From Candidatus Phosphoribacter hodrii (lineage in GTDB: Bacteria > Actinomycetota > Actinomycetes > Actinomycetales > Dermatophilaceae), in the NCBI GenBank assembly GCA_016707175.1, contig JADJIB010000001.1, forward strand, positions 744,001 to 808,000: a stretch of DNA of 64,000 nt. The letters run 5' to 3'. A program made the translations under genes and the position numbers. The notes beneath the pieces are model-generated. The model made no database searches. It had not been told where the DNA came from and worked only from the letters and a program-made list of their open reading frames with translations. Of the stretch, positions 11,763 to 20,976 are shown piece by piece (the first letter of the stretch is position 1; every line of letters starts with the position of its first letter).

Positions 11763-12970
11763 GGCACTGCCCCAGGCGGCGGCGCGGGCAGATCGCCCTG
11801 CCCACCGGGAGGGAAGCCGACGCCACCAAGTCCTCCGGTCCCACCCGATCCGCGAGTGCGGGTGCTGGTGCTCTGCCCGCCCGAGCCGGACCCCGGCCCC
11901 GAGAAGCCGGTGACGACGACCTGGTCGCCCTCGGCGATCCCACTGGTCACCTGGGTGAAGCTGCCCTGAACCAGGCCCACTTGCACGGGCGTGGTCACGG
12001 CGGCCCCGTCGACGAGCTTGCTGACGACAGTCTTGCCGCCCTCGGTGCGGATGGCCGCCGTCGGCACGGTGATCGCGTCCGCGACCTCCTTGACGATGAT
12101 GGCCACGCTCGCCGACGACCCGGCATACAAGCCCTTGGGAGAGCCGGTGACCGCGATGGTGACCGGGAAGGTCGCGACCCCGCTGGTGGAGGTCGCGATG
12201 ACCCCGATCGTCGAGACCGTGCCGAAGACGAGCGTCCGCGAGCCGGACGGCGTGATCTGGGCCTGCATTCCCTGCTTGAGCAGCGGCAGGTCGGCGGAGG
12301 TCACCGAGGTCGACACGATCCAGGCGTCGGTGGTGATGACGACGATCGCCGCGCTGGCGGCGCCCGATGACCCGGAGCCGGACGAGCCGGTGCCGCCTGA
12401 GGACGTGCCGCCGGCACTCACCTGGTCGCCGACGGCGATGTTGACGGTAGCGACCGTGCCCGCGACCGGGCTGGTGAGCCTGGCGTTGGTGAGGTTGGTC
12501 TGGGCGGTGGTCAATTTCGCTTGGGCGGCGGCGAGCTGGGACTTCGCGGCGTTGAGCTGGCTGGTCGTCGTGGCGCTGCTGGCCTTGACCGTCGTGAGGT
12601 TGGCCTGCGCCGAGGAGACGTTGGCCTCGGCCAGGTCGAGGGCAGTCTGCAGATCGGTGGTGGTGATCGCGGCGACCTGCTGGCCCGCGGTCACCGCATC
12701 GCCGACCTTGACGTCGACCGCCGCCACCGTGCCGGACGAGCCGAACCGCAGGTTGGACTGGACCTTGGGGTTGATCGTCCCGGTCGCGCTCACCGACTGG
12801 CTGAGGGTCTGCACCGATGCTGCCACCGCCGAGGTCGGCACGGCTGAGGCGGCGGACGCGGTCGAGCGCGAACGCACCCACCAGGTCGCGCCGGCGGCCA
12901 GGAGAACTGCGAGGACAACGATGCCGGTCAGGGCCTTGCGGCCTCGCAACCTGGACGTGAGCTGGGCCAT
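11759..12970 (-). CDS. HlyD/MacA-type periplasmic adaptor-like protein
   Basis: This 403-residue protein is the first gene of the export operon. It has an N-terminal membrane anchor at about residues 14-33, a lipoyl half-motif (GSSGTVAAVDVKVGDAV), a short coiled-coil hairpin rich in Ala, Gln and Lys at about 105-155, the second lipoyl half (SPVAGTVATVNIAVGDQV), beta-barrel domains and a Gly/Pro-rich tail. It is anchored in the membrane and faces outwards. It overlaps the ATPase start by four bases. Having two different adaptors (this one and the gene at 7069-8793) in one operon is notable. Confidence 0.9.
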   Translation of the reverse strand: MAQLTSRLRGRKALTGIVVLAVLLAAGATWWVRSRSTASAASAVPTSAVAASVQTLSQSVSATGTINPKVQSNLRFGSSGTVAAVDVKVGDAVTAGQQVAAITTTDLQTALDLAEANVSSAQANLTTVKASSATTTSQLNAAKSQLAAAQAKLTTAQTNLTNARLTSPVAGTVATVNIAVGDQVSAGGTSSGGTGSSGSGSSGAASAAIVVITTDAWIVSTSVTSADLPLLKQGMQAQITPSGSRTLVFGTVSTIGVIATSTSGVATFPVTIAVTGSPKGLYAGSSASVAIIVKEVADAITVPTAAIRTEGGKTVVSKLVDGAAVTTPVQVGLVQGSFTQVTSGIAEGDQVVVTGFSGPGSGSGGQSTSTRTRGSGGTGGLGGVGFPPGGQGDLPAPPPGAVP

Positions 12971-13122
12971 GGCACCTTCCCGGTTGCGCTACGGCCAGCA
13001 TGCTACTGGCGTGGTTCGCGACTCCGGCTCAATCCACCACAGGAACCTTGGACCCAACCGAGCGAAACCTGTGTGTCACCTGTGCGTTTCGTGCCGCGCG
13101 GCTGTGCGCGAGAATCGCCGTC

Positions 13123-13260
13123 ATGGACGCGACGCTGTGGGACGACCGGTATGCCGCTTCCGACCTCGTGTGGTCGGCGGAACCCAACGCCACGGTCGCC
13201 ACCCTGACCGCCGACCTCCCCGCCCGCGCCTTGGACGTCGCCGCCCGCCGGTCGGCCTGA
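13123..13260 (+). pseudogene. Remnant of a class I SAM methyltransferase
   Basis: The 45 codons start as MDATLWDDRYAASDLVWSAE, which matches the usual N-terminus of small class I methyltransferases of the thiopurine/tellurite-resistance type. They run to ALDVAA, exactly where the SAM-binding ALDxGxGxGR motif should follow. Instead the frame ends five residues later (RRSA, TGA). The remaining ~150 residues are absent on both strands nearby. It is either a decayed gene with an internal deletion or a collapse in the assembly. The HAD gene starts two bases after the stop. Confidence 0.6.
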
Positions 13261-13261
13261 G

Positions 13262-13963
13262 GTGTCGGCCGTGACCGTCCCCCTCGGTTGGGAACCGATC
13301 CGCGGGGTGATCTTCGACTACCACAGCACCCTCGCGCACGGCGGTGACCCGGCCACCTGGCTGGGGAGCGCATGGGCGGCCACCGACCGGCCCGGAACGC
13401 CCGAGGTCGCCTTCGGGCAGACCGGGTATGCCGCCCTCCTGGACTTCCTCGACCACATCTGGGAGCACGCGGGCCGGGTCGACCCCGACAACGGCCGAGA
13501 TCGCGACCCCGTCCGCCACCGGGAGGTCTTCGACGAGGTCGTGGCCCTGCGCCCAGAGGTGGACGCCGACCTGGCCGACGCCCTCTATGCCTCGATGCTC
13601 GACCAATGGCAGGCCTATCCGGACGCGGCGCCGACGCTGGCGCAGCTGCGCGGACGCGGCATACGCACGGCGATCCTGTCCAACATGGGAGTGGACCTGC
13701 ACCCGGTGCTGGCCCGCCAGGGTCTGGCCCCCCTGCTCGACGCGGTCGTCCTCTCGTGGGAGTGCGGCGCGGTCAAGCCGGAGGCGGAGGCGTTCCACGC
13801 GGCGCTGCGTGCGCTGGAGCTGGCGCCGGCCCAGGTCCTCATGGTCGGGGACAACTCGCTCGACGACGCCGGGGCGGCCGCCATTGGGATCCGCACCCTG
13901 CTCCTGCCGCGCACCATGGGCGCTGGCGCACGGGGTCTGGGCATCGTCACCCGCCTGGTCTGA
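13262..13963 (+). CDS. HAD-superfamily hydrolase with altered motif I
   Basis: This 233-residue protein has the HAD motifs FDYHSTL (I) near residue 20, ILSNMG (II), VKPEAEAF (III) and MVGDNSLDDAGAAAIG (IV). In motif I the second aspartate of DxDx(T/V), the usual acid/base of HAD phosphatases, is replaced by histidine. The nucleophile aspartate is kept. Similar DxH forms are seen in some actinobacterial HAD proteins, so the activity may not be a standard phosphatase. The GTG at 13262 directly follows the methyltransferase remnant; a nearby in-frame GTG could also serve as start. Confidence 0.8.
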   Translation: MSAVTVPLGWEPIRGVIFDYHSTLAHGGDPATWLGSAWAATDRPGTPEVAFGQTGYAALLDFLDHIWEHAGRVDPDNGRDRDPVRHREVFDEVVALRPEVDADLADALYASMLDQWQAYPDAAPTLAQLRGRGIRTAILSNMGVDLHPVLARQGLAPLLDAVVLSWECGAVKPEAEAFHAALRALELAPAQVLMVGDNSLDDAGAAAIGIRTLLLPRTMGAGARGLGIVTRLV

Positions 13964-13995
13964 GAGCCCTCCAAAAAAGTTTTTGGAAATCTCTC
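13962..13995. terminator. AT-rich palindrome after the HAD gene
   Basis: CCAAAAA and TTTTTGG flank two bases, enclosed by GAGAG (13962-13966) and CTCTC (13991-13995). It is the only A/T-rich palindrome in the area and begins at the HAD stop codon. It could act as a terminator, though the loop is short and there is no clean T-run after it. Confidence 0.35.
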
Positions 13996-14084
13996 GAAAC
14001 GTCTGTCATGACCATGGGGGGTCACCGTCCTACATCCGACTCGAAGAACTGAGGCCCGGGGGGATCTCAGAGGCGGGAGCGGGT

Positions 14085-14285
14085 CAGCGGTTCGCCCTTC
14101 CGGAGGGTTCGGAGGGGACCAGCCGGAAGGGCGAACCGCAGTACCACACACGTGGTGGGTGGGCCAGAAGGGAGAGCTGGCCCATCCACCATGACCAGCG
14201 CACCGGATGCAGCCCACATCTGGAGGGCTAGTCAATGCATGGCGGGTGGGGCGGCGGGGGATTGCCGTCCCACCCGCTCTGCATT
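14085..14285. ncRNA. Cluster of three strong hairpins, candidate structured RNA
   Basis: There is no gene between 13964 and 14300. This stretch folds into three long stems. Stem 1 is a perfect 17-bp pair (14087-14103 with 14123-14139). Stem 2 pairs 14153-14167 with 14177-14191 with one G-U, and its left side can also form a smaller ACCAC/GTGGT hairpin at 14143-14156. Stem 3 pairs 14242-14255 with 14264-14277 with two G-U pairs and continues outside as AATGCA/TGCATT (14234-14239 with 14280-14285). It lies between convergent genes, so bidirectional termination is one explanation; a structured ncRNA or a palindromic repeat cluster are others. It matches no riboswitch I can recognise. Confidence 0.45.
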
Positions 14286-14300
14286 TCTGGCAGCACGCGA

Positions 14301-15135
14301 TCAGCGGCGCCGGGGCGGCCGCGGCAGGAAGCTACTGGTCCGCGCGATGTAGTCGGCGTAACCCGGTCGGGCACCCATCGCCTTCTCGAGCAGCTTCGCT
14401 CCAGACACCCGCACGAGCAACACGGTCATGAGCACGGGTGAGAGCACGGTGAGCACGCCCGGCCAGTGCCCGGCGGCCACGAGCCACAGGCCCCAGCTGA
14501 CCATGGCGTCGCCGAAGTAGTTGGGGTGGCGGGTCCACGCCCACAGCCCCCGGTCCATGACTCGGCCACGATTGGCCGGATCGGCCTTGAACCTGCGCAA
14601 CTGCGCATCGCCGACCGCCTCGAACGCGAACCCGACGATCCACACGGCCACCCCCAGCCAGCCGAGCACCCCAGCCCGCCGAGCCACCCGGTCCCGCCCC
14701 GCCGGTGCCGTCGCCGCCGGTGACGCTCGCGCTCACCTGGACGGGCAACCCCACGAACCACGCAATGGCGCCCTGCGGGACGAAGACGCGCAGCACGGCA
14801 TACCGATGAAGGTCCCCGCCCGGAGCGTCGGCGAGGAGCGCGACGTAGCGGGGGTCCTCGGGGGCGCCGTGTCCGCGCCGGCCGATGTGCCAGGCCAGCC
14901 GCGCCCCCCAGATGGTGACGAGGACGGCGAGGAGCACGCGGCGGGCGAGGTCTCCGGTCCCGAGCGCGAGCGCCACCCACGAGATGGTGACGAAGGCCAG
15001 GCCCCACGTGACGTCGACGATGCTCACTTTGCCCACGCGACGGGCGAGGTATGCCGTGCCGACCATGAGCGCCGCGACTGCCAGGGCCGAGGCAAGGGCG
15101 ACGAGGACGAAGTTCACGGCCGCGAATCCGGTCAT
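14301..15135 (-). pseudogene. DUF1295/isoprenylcysteine methyltransferase-like protein, frameshifted
   Basis: The first part, from the ATG at 15135 (MTGFAAVNFVLVALASALA), gives five or so membrane helices down to WFVGLPVQVSASV. The family then continues in a different frame as VLGWLGVAVWIVGFAFEAVGD, RFKADPANRG and the diagnostic TRHPNYFGD, to a stop at 14301. The frame change is near 14683-14703, in a C-rich stretch, and one base would restore it. This pattern favours sequencing error over decay. The family is a membrane protein related to steroid 5-alpha reductase and ICMT. The start overlaps the SDR stop (ATGA), so the two form an operon. Confidence 0.8.
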
Positions 15136-15956
15136 CCGCCGGGCTTCCCGCGGCGCTCGACTGCGGCCATCCGCGCGCCCGGAACGGTCATGGCCCGGCG
15201 ATAAAGGGGTGTCGCCAGGCGCTTGGTCCAGTAGCCGACCCGCCCGTCGGCATCGGTGAGGATGAGGTAACGGCCGGCGTCGACTCCGCGCAGGATGCGT
15301 GCGGCGACGACCTCGGGGGTGCGCTTGGCGCGGCTGAGGTAGCGCTCCTTGCCCTCCTCGGCCAGCGTGTCGGCACCCTGGAGCGAGACCGCGAGGTTGG
15401 TCCGCAGGAACGACGGACAGACCACGGACACCTGTATGCCGTGCGGCCCCAACTCGTGCAGCAGCGTCTCGGACAGGGCGACAACCCCGGCCTTGGTCGC
15501 GTTGTAGGCACTCATCGCGGGGGCTTGGGTGAGCCCGGCGAGCGAGGCGATGTTGACGATCGTGCCGGACTGCTGCCGCTTGAGCATCGGGGTAAAGGTC
15601 CGGCAGCCCCGCACGACGCCGAGCAGGTTGACCGCGACGGTGGCCTCCCACTCGGACATCTCGGCGACCTCGATCCGCCCGCCGGCCGCGATGCCGGCGT
15701 TGTTGACCAAGAGGTCCAGACCGCCCCAATCGCGCTCGATCGCCTCGCATGCGGCCGCCCAATCGGCGTCGGAGCGGACGTCGAGTTGCCGATAGGTGAC
15801 GCCGGCCGGGAGCACGCCCTCGGGTGCTGCGTCGGCGAGATCGGCGGCCATGACCTGGTCGCCCCGGGCGGCGAGGGCTCGGACGAGGGCCAGCCCGAGG
15901 CCTGAGACTCCGCCCGTGACGAGCGCGCGACGCGGCGGGCGGGGGGTGGGCGGCAT
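15132..15956 (-). CDS. Short-chain dehydrogenase/reductase (SDR)
   Basis: This is a classical SDR of 274 residues. The NAD(P)-binding motif TGGVSGLG is near residue 14, NNAG near 87, the catalytic Ser in VNIASLAG, and YNATK holds the catalytic Tyr and Lys at about residues 150-154. D41 after the second strand (AADLAD) suggests NAD(H), which is inference. The ATG at 15956 has AGGAGG seven bases upstream and lies inside a GGTATGCCG motif copy. The protein starts MPPTPRPPRRALVTGG. It is co-transcribed with the frameshifted DUF1295 gene. The substrate is unknown; lipid or steroid chemistry would fit the partner. Confidence 0.9.
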   Translation of the reverse strand: MPPTPRPPRRALVTGGVSGLGLALVRALAARGDQVMAADLADAAPEGVLPAGVTYRQLDVRSDADWAAACEAIERDWGGLDLLVNNAGIAAGGRIEVAEMSEWEATVAVNLLGVVRGCRTFTPMLKRQQSGTIVNIASLAGLTQAPAMSAYNATKAGVVALSETLLHELGPHGIQVSVVCPSFLRTNLAVSLQGADTLAEEGKERYLSRAKRTPEVVAARILRGVDAGRYLILTDADGRVGYWTKRLATPLYRRAMTVPGARMAAVERRGKPGG

Positions 15957-16081
15957 ACCGGGACCTCCTGGGGTGCTGCGGACGTGCGGGGTCGGCGCGA
16001 GCGGAAGTGGTGTGAGGCGTGTGCGTGGGGGTGCGCGTGGGCGTGGTGTGAGGTCGAACCTACCGGCGCTACGGTGGCTCG

Positions 16082-17421
16082 GTGAGCGACACCACCCCAC
16101 GGGACCTGGACATCGTCATCTTCGGCGCGACCGGCTTCGTCGGCCGGCTGACCGCGGCATACCTCGCGGAGCAGGCCCCCGCGGGCGTGCGGATCGCGCT
16201 TGCCGGTCGCAACCACGAGCGCCTCGAGGAGGTGCGCGCCGGGTTGCCGGACGCGGCGGCCGAGTGGGAGATCATCGTCGCCGACGCCTCCGAGCCCGTG
16301 ACGCTGGCGGCGCTCGCGGCGCGGACGCGGGTCGTGGCGACGACGGTGGGGCCCTACGTCCGACTGGGTATGCCGCTCGTCGAGGCCTGCGCGATCGCGG
16401 GCACGCACTACTGCGACCTCACCGGCGAGGTGTTGTTCGTCCGGCAGAGTGCCGACACCTGGCACGAGACCGCTCGGGAGACGGGGGCGCGGATCGTGCA
16501 TTCGTGCGGGTTCGACTCGATCCCGTCCGACTTGGGGGTGTTGGTCACGGCCGACACCGTGGCTGCCGATGGGGCGGGCGAGCTCACCGAGACCGTGCTG
16601 TCGGTGGTGTCGATGCGCGGCGGGGTGAGCGGCGGCACGATCGACTCGATGCGCCAGCAGGCGATCCTCATGCGGGCCGACGCTGCGGTCCGGGCGATCG
16701 TTGCCGATCCGTACGGCTTGAGCCCCGACCGGGCCGCCGAACCGCGCTCCCGTGGTGCTGAGGCCGGAGCCGAGGCTGACGCCGGGGCCGGGGCCGGGGC
16801 GGGGGCGGGGCCGGGGCGCTAGCTAAGACGGTCTGGACGTCGGCGGTTCGACTGGTTCGGCGGTCGCCGATCCGCCGCGACCCGGTGACCGGGCACTGGA
16901 CCGGGCCGTTCGTCATGGCCGGGTTCAACACGCGGATCGTCCGGCGCAGCAACGCGTTGCTGGGCTGGCGGTATGGCCGGGCGTTCCGCTATCGCGAGGT
17001 TGTCGACTTCGGCAACAGCGCCAAGGCTCCGGTGCTGGCGACCGGGATGTCGGCAGGTTTGCTCGGCTTGGCCGGGGCGATGGCCTTCGAGCCGACTCGG
17101 GCGGTGGTCGACCGGTTCCTTCCCAAGCCTGGCGAGGGACCGAGCGAGGAGAACCAGGCGAACGGCCGGTTTCGGATGGTGATCCGCACGACGACGACCA
17201 CGGGCGCGGCATACCGGACGAAGGTGGGGGCCGATCGGGACCCTGGTTACAGCGGGACTGCAGTCATGCTCGGCGAGTCGGCGCTGGCCTTGGCGTTGGA
17301 CGGTGACCTGCTGCCGGGGGGCGGAGGCGTGCTGACGCCAGCGACCGGCTTGGGTTCAGTGCTTGTCGACCGGCTGGTAGCCCAAGACTTCACCTTCGAC
17401 TGCGAGCGCGTCGACTCCTGA
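16082..17421 (+). pseudogene. Saccharopine dehydrogenase-family (trans-acting enoyl reductase-like) protein, frameshifted
   Basis: The N-terminal half (16082-16822) starts with a Rossmann motif, DIVIFGATGFVGRLTA, and has GTHYCDLTGE and SCGFDSIPSDLG, as in the mycobacterial trans-acting enoyl reductase group. It runs into a stop after a run of Ala-Gly-Pro codons. The C-terminal half continues in another frame from about 16815 as AKTVWTSAVR, GHWTGPFVMAG, the family's typical continuation, to a stop at 17421. The change of frame lies within the GGGGCC-rich run at about 16780-16815. A single indel there restores one reading frame of about 445 codons, a little long because of the repeat. Sequencing error or repeat slippage is likely. 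Confidence 0.8.
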
Positions 17422-17481
17422 CCCCAGCCTGATCTCGCCCAAGCCTGCCCTACCTGACCTGCCCGACCCCTGCCGACCCTG

Positions 17482-17637
17482 CCCGCCCCAAGAACCACAC
17501 ACCCGCCGACGCTTTCTTCACGCCCAGGCCCCGCCCGCCCCAAGAACCACACACCCGCCGACGCTTTCTTCACGCCCAGGCCCCGCCCGCCCCAAGAACC
17601 ACACACCCGCCGACGCTTTCTTAACGCCCAGGCCTCG
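17482..17637. repeat. Three tandem copies of a 52-bp unit
   Basis: The unit contains CCAAGAACCACACACCCGCC, then GACGCTTTCTTCACGCCC. The AAGAACC element recurs at 17490, 17542 and 17594, a strict 52-nt period. The third copy differs by one base (TTAACGCC for TTCACGCC). There are no unique spacers, so this is not CRISPR. It lies in a 384-nt gap (17422-17805) between convergent genes that otherwise holds only a degenerate related copy and one GGTATGCCG motif. Confidence 0.92.
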
Positions 17638-17689
17638 ATCGCCCCAAGATCCTCACAGCTGCCAGGGTTCTGGGCGTTGGGTATGCCGT

Positions 17690-17735
17690 TCGCCCCCGAA
17701 TTCACCACACTCGCCGGCGATTTCCCGGCCCCACG
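17690..17735. repeat. Dispersed CACACTCGCCGGCGA-type intergenic repeat
   Basis: This copy has CCCCCGAATTCACCACACTC followed by GCCGGCGATTTCCCGG. It is clearly related to the two copies at 32670-32765 and more distantly to the 52-bp tandem unit next to it (shared CCCC-AA-rich block, CACAC, CGCCG). All copies lie between genes. Confidence 0.65.
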
Positions 17736-17805
17736 AACCCCAGCCCGCCCGACGAACCCCCCGCAACCCGACGAACCCCAGCCAACCAGCCTCAGCCAGC
17801 CAGCC

Positions 17806-18360
17806 TCAGAGGAAGTCGGCCGGGTTGAACTCCTCGATGGGAATGATCCGCACCCGGGGAAGGCGCGAGTTGAAGGCCTGCACGTCGTATTCGAGGTCGA
17901 ACAACTCAACCCCTCGCTGACTCAGCGCGGTGAGCCCCTGGTTGCGGAACTCGGTGAATCCGATGATCCCGACCCGCCGCGTCGAGCACAGGTCGCTCAC
18001 CTGCGGGATGAAATCCCCGTCGTTGCTGACCAGGATGACGTCGCCCGATCGGCGGCCGATCTCCTCGAGGGTCCGCTGGATGGCCAGATCGACGACCTTC
18101 TCGCCGGGGGCGCCGCGCAGCGGAATGACCCGATAGCCGATGGCCAGCAGCGCCTGCACGAACGCCATCGGCAGGTCGGCATTGGCGGCGAGGAAGAACA
18201 ACCCGCGGGCCGGCTGAGACCACGTGGTCTCGGCGAAGCTCAGCAGCCGCTCCCAGCGAGGACGTTCCTCACTTGCCGGACGCCGCATGAGGATCGACGT
18301 CCCCAACGTGGCGTCGACGTTCTCGCCATCAACAAGGACGTACGTGATCGGCGCGGCCAT
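17806..18360 (-). CDS. NYN-domain (PIN-like) ribonuclease-type protein
   Basis: This 184-residue protein has the NYN acidic motifs: VDGENV near residue 10, LAANADLP near 58 and DVILVSNDGDFIPQVSDL near 107, ending with a hydrophobic GVELFDLEYDV. NYN proteins are PIN-like metal-dependent nucleases thought to act on RNA. Length is normal and the domain fills the protein. It lies 9 nt downstream of the GH13 stop on the same strand, so it could share its transcript, with no obvious functional link. Confidence 0.85.
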   Translation of the reverse strand: MAAPITYVLVDGENVDATLGTSILMRRPASEERPRWERLLSFAETTWSQPARGLFFLAANADLPMAFVQALLAIGYRVIPLRGAPGEKVVDLAIQRTLEEIGRRSGDVILVSNDGDFIPQVSDLCSTRRVGIIGFTEFRNQGLTALSQRGVELFDLEYDVQAFNSRLPRVRIIPIEEFNPADFL

Positions 18361-18369
18361 GCACCGAAC

Positions 18370-20042
18370 CTAGCCGACCTGTCGCCGCCGCACCCACGCT
18401 TGCCAAGGGGCAAGGACACCGAGGTGAGCGGGCGGCATACCGGAGTCGTCAGAGTCTCCCGACGAGATGACGACCTCCGCGTCCTCCCAGCCATCCGGCA
18501 GCGCGACCTCGACCGACTCCCCGCTGAGGTTCGCGACGACCAACAACTCGTCGCCCTCCAGCGCCCGCGTGAAGGCATAGACGCTCGGGTGGTCGGCGAG
18601 CAGCAGCTCGAACCGCCCCTCAACGACCACCGGCAGCTCGCGCCGCAGCCGGATCAGCCCCTGGTAGTGGGCGAAGACCGACTCCGGGTCACCCACCTGC
18701 GCGGCCGCGTTGATCTCCCGGTATGCCGGGTTGACCGGCAGCCACGGCGTCCCCGTCGTGAACCCCGCGTGCTCGGACGCGTCCCACTGCATCGGTGTGC
18801 GCGCGTGGTCGCGGCTCTGGACGTTGACCGCGGCGAGCGCCACCGCCGGGTCCATGCCCTTGCCCACCGCCTCCGCCGACCAGTTGCGCGACTCGACGTC
18901 ATCGAGCTGATCGAGCGAGGTGAAGGGGTAGTTGACCATCCCCAACTCCTCCCCCTGGTAGACGTAGGGGGTGCCGCGGTGCAGGTGCAGCACCGTCGCG
19001 AGCGCCTTCGCCGAGACCTCGCGGTATGCCGTGCTGCCGGCTCCGTAGCGCGACACCGGTCGCGGTTGGTCGTGGTTGCACCAGTAGAGGCTGTTCCAGC
19101 CGACATCGGCCAGGCCGTCCTGCCAGCGGGCCATGATCGACTTCAGCCGGACCCAGTCGACGGGGCGGATGTCGTAGCGGCCGCCCATCCCGTGGTCGAC
19201 GCCCATGTGCTCGAACTGGAAGACCATGTCGAACTCGCCGCGCGCCGGGTCGGTGAACCGCACCGCGTCGTCGACGGTGGCGCCCGGGGCCTCCCCAACG
19301 GTGATGAGTTGCTTTCCGCCCCAGGCGTTTTCATGCATCTCAGCGACGAACTCGTGGATCCGCGGCCCGTTGAAGAACCACCCGGTGCCGTCGGCGTTGA
19401 ACTGCTTGGAGACGAGGTTGATGACGTCAAAGCGGAAGCCGTCGACGCCGCGGTCGAGCCACCAGCGCAGCATCTCGGCGACGGCCGCCCGCACGTCGGG
19501 GTTCTCCCAGTTGAGGTCGGGCTGCTTGCGATCGAACAGGTGCAGGTAGTACTCCCCGTCGCGAGATCCGGCTCCCACGTCGACCCGCTGAAGAACGCCT
19601 GCCAGTCGGTCGGCTCGGCCCCCGGCGCCCCGATCGTCATGCCGTCGCGCGGCTCGCGCCACCAATACCAGTCTCGCCGTGGGCTTTCCCGCGAGCTGCG
19701 GGCCTCGACGAACCACGGGTGCTCGTCGCTCGTGTGGTTGACGACGATGTCGATGACGAGCTTCATCCCGCGCGCATGCAGCTGCGCAATGAGCCGGTCG
19801 ACGTCCTCGATCGTCCCGAAGAGCGGGTCGACGCCCTGGTAGTCGCTGATGTCATAGCCGTTGTCCGCCTGCGGCGAGGGATAGAACGGCGACACCCAGA
19901 CGACGTCGGCCCCGAGCGTCTGGATGTGGTCGAGCCGGTCGATGAGCCCCGGCAGATCGCCGAAACCGTCACCGTTGCTGTCCGCGAAACTCCGCGGATA
20001 CACCTGGTAGACCACGCTATTGCGCCACCACGGCTGCGACAT
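18370..20042 (-). pseudogene. GH13 alpha-glucosidase, one-base frameshift
   Basis: The start (MSQPWWRNSVVYQVYPRSF) and the blocks DVVWVSPFYPSPQADNGYD and VIDIVVNHTSDEHPWF are those of GH13 oligo-1,6-glucosidases/alpha-glucosidases. The second frame continues as GEYYLHLFDRKQPDLNWEN, then GFRFDVIN with the nucleophile Asp, EAPG with the acid Glu, and a C-terminal beta domain. The frame breaks at the CCCC run 19554-19557: one extra G on the coding strand restores the expected ATGGEYY. Total length, 1673 nt plus one, equals 558 codons, the family norm. The gene is therefore almost certainly intact in the organism. It is divergent from the amidase with 31 nt between. Confidence 0.88.
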
Positions 20043-20060
20043 CGACACTCCCTCTGCGGC

Positions 20061-20066
20061 TAGGCT
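20061..20066 (+). promoter_or_regulatory. Leaderless-type -10 box of the amidase gene
   Basis: TAGGCT fits the TANNNT -10 consensus and ends seven bases before the GTG at 20074, the spacing seen for leaderless actinobacterial transcripts that begin at the start codon. There is no Shine-Dalgarno in the 31-nt gap. Confidence 0.5.
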
Positions 20067-20073
20067 GAATCGC

Positions 20074-20943
20074 GTGACCACTGGGGGACGGGCACCTCGC
20101 CACCGGGGTCCACGGCATACCCTCCTGTATGCCGCGTGCGCGGCGCTAACGCTACTCGCCACGGCCTGTTCCGGCGCGAGTCCAACCACCGCGACGCCCA
20201 CCACGACCTTGGTCAGCGAGACACCGACGACCTGGGCCACGCAGACACCAGCGACCACCGTCCCGACGACCGCTGCGGCGCCCACGGCGAGTGAGCCCGC
20301 GCCCACCGCGTCATCGACCGCCACCACGTCCTCACCTCGGCCCAGCAGCAGCTCGCCGACGGCGGCCCCCGTCGCGGGAGTCCTTCGCATCGTTGACGCG
20401 TGGATTCCCTACTCGCAGCAGCGCAAGGACGAGATGGCGGCATACGCCAAGCGTCACTATGGGGTTGATTCCTGGACGCTGGACCCCCAGGTGATCGTCC
20501 TGCACTTCACCGAGACGGACACCTGGGAGCCGGTGCGATCGAGTTTCGCCATCGACTCGCCCAACCGGGGTGAGCTGCCCGGGACGTGCGCCCACTTCGT
20601 CGTCGACCAGTCCGGCATCGTCCACGCGCTCGTCCCGACCAACGTCATGTGTCGGCACGCCATCGGGCTCAACCACGTGGCGATCGGCATCGAGATCGTG
20701 CAGGCGACCCACGGTCACACGTCGCTGTGGGCCGATCAGCAGATCCTCGCGCGGCCCGCTCAGATCCAGGCAGTGCTGGCGCTGGTCCGGAAGTTGCAGG
20801 CTCAGTTCGGCATCGCGAACTCAGATGTGATCGGTCACGCGACCGCCAACGGGCACCGGCTCTTCCTGGACAAGGAAGGCTGGCGCAACGACCACACCGA
20901 CTGGCAGGCCCCCAGCGTCGCCGAGTTCCGCTCCCGCCTGTAA
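20074..20943 (+). CDS. Secreted N-acetylmuramoyl-L-alanine amidase-like lipoprotein
   Basis: This 289-residue protein has a lipoprotein signal with lipobox LLATAC near residue 27, a Thr/Pro/Ser-rich linker of about 70 residues, then an amidase_2/PGRP-type domain. Zn ligands are likely the His in VLHFTET and the His in GHATANG, with GTCAHFVVDQSGIVHAL and AIGIEIVQATHG between. It would cut the amide between muramic acid and L-alanine in peptidoglycan outside the membrane. The GTG at 20074 was chosen from the signal peptide and the -10 box just before it. The last dozen codons are duplicated at 21282-21320. Confidence 0.87.
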   Translation: MTTGGRAPRHRGPRHTLLYAACAALTLLATACSGASPTTATPTTTLVSETPTTWATQTPATTVPTTAAAPTASEPAPTASSTATTSSPRPSSSSPTAAPVAGVLRIVDAWIPYSQQRKDEMAAYAKRHYGVDSWTLDPQVIVLHFTETDTWEPVRSSFAIDSPNRGELPGTCAHFVVDQSGIVHALVPTNVMCRHAIGLNHVAIGIEIVQATHGHTSLWADQQILARPAQIQAVLALVRKLQAQFGIANSDVIGHATANGHRLFLDKEGWRNDHTDWQAPSVAEFRSRL

Positions 20944-20976
20944 GCGCCAGCGAATCATCCGCGCCGTGAGCTGTTC

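Noticed and set aside
14085..14285. Integron attC site or retron
   Set aside because: No integrase or reverse transcriptase nearby, no attC core sites recognised, and the three stems are independent.
17482..17637. CRISPR array
   Set aside because: The 52-bp units are directly adjacent and identical, with no unique spacers and no cas genes nearby.
17677..19842. 721-codon plus-strand frame across the NYN and GH13 genes
   Set aside because: It spans two unrelated minus-strand genes and the gap between them and shows no domain of its own.
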